A stretch of DNA of 64,000 nt from Hymenobacter siberiensis. Its GTDB lineage: Bacteria > Bacteroidota > Bacteroidia > Cytophagales > Hymenobacteraceae. The stretch lies in assembly GCF_018967845.1 (NCBI RefSeq), contig NZ_JAHLZZ010000001.1, positions 4,278,001 to 4,342,000 of the forward strand, written 5' to 3'. Positions 61,678 through 64,000 of this stretch are shown piece by piece. The number at the start of each line of letters is the position of its first letter. The stretch's first letter is position 1. The position numbers and the translations under genes are program-made. A model generated the notes under the pieces. It saw nothing but the letters and a program-made list of their open reading frames with translations, had not been told where the DNA came from and ran no database searches.

Positions 61678-61689
61678 CGACCACCCCCC

Positions 61690-62194
61690 CCTCCGTTTGC
61701 AACTCACCCTCCCACTCCAACTCGGTAACCACGTCCGGGGCTTTCTGATTTACGCCGCCGGCGACACCGCCGCCGCGCTCCTGCTGCACCAGTTCAGCTG
61801 GCTGCGGCTGCTGGGCATGGCCCTGGTGGGCGGCCTGCTGTACTCCACCGAAGTGCCGGCTTATTTCCGCTAGCTCGATGCGCGGGTGCCGTCGCGCGCC
61901 GACGGTGGCCAGCTGCGCAAAACCGGCCGGGCGGCCCTGACGCTGCTCTACTTCAACCCGCTCTGGATTGCCCGGCACTACGTGTTTCTGGGCGTGTTCG
62001 GGGGCGCGGCCGAGTCGCTGTCGCTGGCGCTGCTGCCCATCGCCGGCCGGTCGTTTCTGCTCAACGCCCCGGTTTCGCTGGCGGCCAACTACTACATTCA
62101 GAACCGCGTGGCCACCAGCCGCCGCTTCGTGGCCAGCGCCGTCTTTTCGGGGGTCATGGCCGTGTCCTACGCCCTGAGCGCAGCCTGGCTGTAG
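61690..62194 (+). pseudogene. Integral membrane protein gene with an in-frame amber stop
   Basis: One frame reads GNHVRGFLIYAAGDTAAALLLHQFSWLRLLGMALVGGLLYSTEVPAYFR, then TAG (61871-61873), then LDARVPSRADGGQLRKTGRAALTLLYFNPLWIARHYVFLGVFGGAAESLSLALLPIAGRSFLLNAPVSLAANYYIQNRV...YALSAAWL to a TAG at 62192. Both halves are in the same frame, so a single TGG-to-TAG change (YFRWLDARV) would account for it. About four hydrophobic segments; the GD...R...E pattern vaguely recalls Mpv17/PMP22 proteins but this is weak. No ATG is visible at the 5' end, which is joined to the dehydrogenase remnant. Confidence 0.6.
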
Positions 62195-62281
62195 AGTGGC
62201 ATGAGCAGTGCTGATGGCCCCGGCTGATATAAGTCAGCGTTAAGCAGTCATGCAGACGTGCAGACGTTTACGCATTCAACT

Positions 62282-62391
62282 AAGGCCGTCATGCTGAGCG
62301 CAGTCGAAGCATCTCTACCGCATAACTAACCCATTTTCAAGGATTACTATTGCGATAGAGATGCTTCGACTGCGCTCAGCATGACGGCCTT
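62282..62391. repeat. Long hairpin repeat (core family B)
   Basis: Perfect 36-bp arms (62282-62317 and 62356-62391), 38-nt loop; core GTCATGCTGAGCGCAGTCG. It lies between the membrane protein pseudogene and the convergent aldolase gene. Confidence 0.93.
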
Positions 62392-62417
62392 CTGGCCACA
62401 TTCGTCCGGTTCATCAG

Positions 62418-62445
62418 GCTCCCCTCTCTTTTGGAGAGGAGCCGG
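62418..62445. repeat. Short palindrome related to family C
   Basis: CTCCCCTCTCTTTTGGAGAGGAG forms a short hairpin like the core at 57721-57797. It lies just outside the 3' end of the aldolase gene. Confidence 0.6.
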
Positions 62446-62453
62446 GGGTGAGG

Positions 62454-63887
62454 TTACGCCTTGGCGCGCCGCCCCTCCAGAATGCGGAAGAACGAGCGGG
62501 TCTGCACCTCTTCCAGCGTCAAACCAGTGGCCAGAATCTCCTCTTCCGAAATCGCGCCGCAGTTCAGGGCTTTGAGGAAGAAGTTGAGCAGGCCCTGGCC
62601 GGTGGCGGCATCGTCGAAGATGTCGCCGGTGAGGGTGGAGATGGCGGCGCGCTCCACGAAGGTGCGCAGGCGGAACACCGCGTCGTCGTAGCTGCTCAGG
62701 AAGAAGTTGTAGGTGGCAGCGTAGCGCATCGGCAGTTGCGCGGGATTCAGGTCCCAGCCCTGATAGAAGCCGTTGATGAGCGAGTGGGTGCTGTGGTGGT
62801 AGGCCTGGCGCCAGGCATTATGCACCGACTCGCAGTTTTCGCGCAGCTGGGCGAAGCTCAGGTTCTCGCCGCGGTGCGGGCCGATGGGCATCACGTTGGT
62901 CGCGCCATCCGAGAGGAAGATGCCGGTGCCGCCGAGGGCCACTTTGGTCATGTGGTGGGCGAAGTCGTTCACGGGGTGGCCCATGGTCTGATACTTGGCC
63001 GTAATGCCGCAGCTGGCGGTGTAGTCGTAGGTGCCGAAGTGGGCCGCGATGCAGCGCCCATCGCTGGCCCGGATGATGCGCATGAGCGGGTTGCGTCCCT
63101 CCTCGTCCATGATAATCTGGGTGGCCTCCACCATCGTCTCCATTTTGAGGGTGCCGGGGGCCAGGCCGTTGGCCTTTTCCAACAGCTCGAACAAGCGCAC
63201 CATCGTAGTCATCTGCTCGGGGATGGTGACCTTGGGCAGCATCACCACGAAATTGGCGGGCAGCTTGCCACCGGTTTCGGCCAGCAGGGTGGTCAGGAAG
63301 ATATCGAGCGTGCGCACGCCGCGCTGCTTGAGGTCTTCGGTGAAGGGCTTGATGCGGATGCCGATAAACGGCGAGAGCGTGCCTTGCTCCATGCCCTTAG
63401 CTACTTCCTTAGCGGCGCGCACGGCGGTTTCGTCCTCCTCGGCATCGGGCCGGTTGCCGAAGCCATCTTCGAAGTCGATGCGGAAGTCTTCCACGGCTTC
63501 GCGCTTCAGCTTCGCCACAATCTTGTTGTACACCGAGTAGGCCAGCCAGGCGGGCTCCTGCTTGCGGTCCTCGGGGCTCATCGCATCGAGTTTGGCGGTT
63601 AGGGTGGCCACGTCGGCTTCGAGGTGCGGCAGGTGCTCGTGGTTTTTCAGCTCGAGCACGCGGGCCAGCTCCACGAAGTTGGGCGCGTAGGTGAGCAGAT
63701 TATTGAGGGCGATATCGCCGATTTTCATGCAGGTATCGGCCTTGAAGAGGTTCGCGCCGCCGTACACCGTGTGCACGGGCTGGCGGTCGGGCCGGTCGCC
63801 GGGGTAAATGCGCTGGAAGGCCAGGTTGGCCGTGCCCAGCTCGTCGAGCAGGGCGGCTTTGTCGGATTCGGGTAAGCTGAGTTTCAT
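62454..63887 (-). CDS. HpcH/HpaI aldolase/citrate lyase-like protein (DUF6986 type)
   Basis: 477 residues from the ATG at 63887 (MKLSLPESDKAALLDELG); the extension to 63998 runs through a hairpin repeat. The core is a TIM-barrel of the citrate-lyase/aldolase superfamily: RIDFEDGFG (metal ligand region), FIGIRIKPF, KLPANFVVMLPKV, KMETMVEATQIIMDE and HFGTYDYTASCG. The family is known under an uncharacterised-domain label; some annotate it as a phosphoenolpyruvate-binding enzyme. It lies near guanine deaminase and xanthine dehydrogenase genes, so a role in purine catabolism is possible but only by position. Confidence 0.75.
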   Translation of the reverse strand: MKLSLPESDKAALLDELGTANLAFQRIYPGDRPDRQPVHTVYGGANLFKADTCMKIGDIALNNLLTYAPNFVELARVLELKNHEHLPHLEADVATLTAKLDAMSPEDRKQEPAWLAYSVYNKIVAKLKREAVEDFRIDFEDGFGNRPDAEEDETAVRAAKEVAKGMEQGTLSPFIGIRIKPFTEDLKQRGVRTLDIFLTTLLAETGGKLPANFVVMLPKVTIPEQMTTMVRLFELLEKANGLAPGTLKMETMVEATQIIMDEEGRNPLMRIIRASDGRCIAAHFGTYDYTASCGITAKYQTMGHPVNDFAHHMTKVALGGTGIFLSDGATNVMPIGPHRGENLSFAQLRENCESVHNAWRQAYHHSTHSLINGFYQGWDLNPAQLPMRYAATYNFFLSSYDDAVFRLRTFVERAAISTLTGDIFDDAATGQGLLNFFLKALNCGAISEEEILATGLTLEEVQTRSFFRILEGRRAKA

Positions 63888-63942
63888 GGTGGAAATCTGG
63901 TTGTCAGTTGTCAGTTTTCGGTTGTCAGGCGCGCCCAACCTG

Positions 63943-63974
63943 AACGTCATGCCGAGCGCAGCCGAGGCATCTCG
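63943..63974. repeat. First arm of a hairpin repeat (core family B), cut by the window end
   Basis: GAACGTCATGCCGAGCGCAG matches the arm of the hairpin at 56017; the second arm would lie beyond 64000. Confidence 0.8.
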
Positions 63975-64000
63975 CGTGCAGCAGTAAATCAATGGCATTG

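Overview
The window looks like chromosomal DNA of a GC-rich Bacteroidota bacterium, most likely Hymenobacter or a close relative (inference). The clues are a C-terminal type IX secretion sorting domain (51816-53393), a large Oar-like TonB-dependent receptor with a carboxypeptidase-regulatory-like plug extension, promoters of the Bacteroidota type with a TAnnTTTG -7 box, and few Shine-Dalgarno sites. No rRNA, CRISPR array or recognisable defence system is present. One tRNA gene, tRNA-Ala(GGC), is found.

Positions 1 to about 32000 form a long surface-polysaccharide locus, mostly on the minus strand. It holds ten glycosyltransferases (GT4, GT25 and GT2 types plus a GT-C-like membrane protein), an OafA-type acyltransferase, an ABC flippase, a 2OG-Fe(II) oxygenase and two apparent amino-sugar routes. 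One route is an FdtA/QdtA-type ketoisomerase, a WecD-like N-acyltransferase and an FdtB-type aminotransferase, probably giving a dTDP-3-acylamino-3,6-dideoxyhexose. The other is a VioA-like aminotransferase coupled to WbqC and a divergent PLP-fold protein. UDP-glucose dehydrogenase and UDP-glucuronate decarboxylase supply UDP-GlcA and UDP-xylose, and an asparagine synthetase closes the locus. RmlA and RmlB are not here. A visibly lower-GC block (about 14900-19400) and a mobile-element island (9075-14888) suggest assembly by transfer. The island holds an IS4/IS701-like element, a decayed IS5-family transposase, and an ISAs1-family element split by an ISKra4-like element. The first 18 bases of the window match the right end of that ISKra4-like element, so a second copy lies just outside.

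Positions 32000 to 64000 are mostly housekeeping: acyl-CoA-binding protein, amidase, FAD-linked oxidase, NlpC/P60 lipoprotein, TonB receptor, the CysK/CysE cysteine pair, cupin, aldo/keto reductase, a five-PAS hybrid histidine kinase, MscS channel, a HEAT-repeat/cyclophilin lipoprotein, an MJ1255-type glycosyltransferase and a redoxin plus copper-monooxygenase pair. A purine-catabolism group follows: guanine deaminase, the two xanthine dehydrogenase subunits and, further on, an HpcH/HpaI-like aldolase.

The second half is studded with long perfect hairpin repeats in at least three sequence families. Two genes (UDP-xylose synthase at 25808 and xanthine dehydrogenase large subunit ending at 60132) each have a diverged second copy of their 3' end lying downstream in the same orientation. 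These look like recombination or accretion scars.
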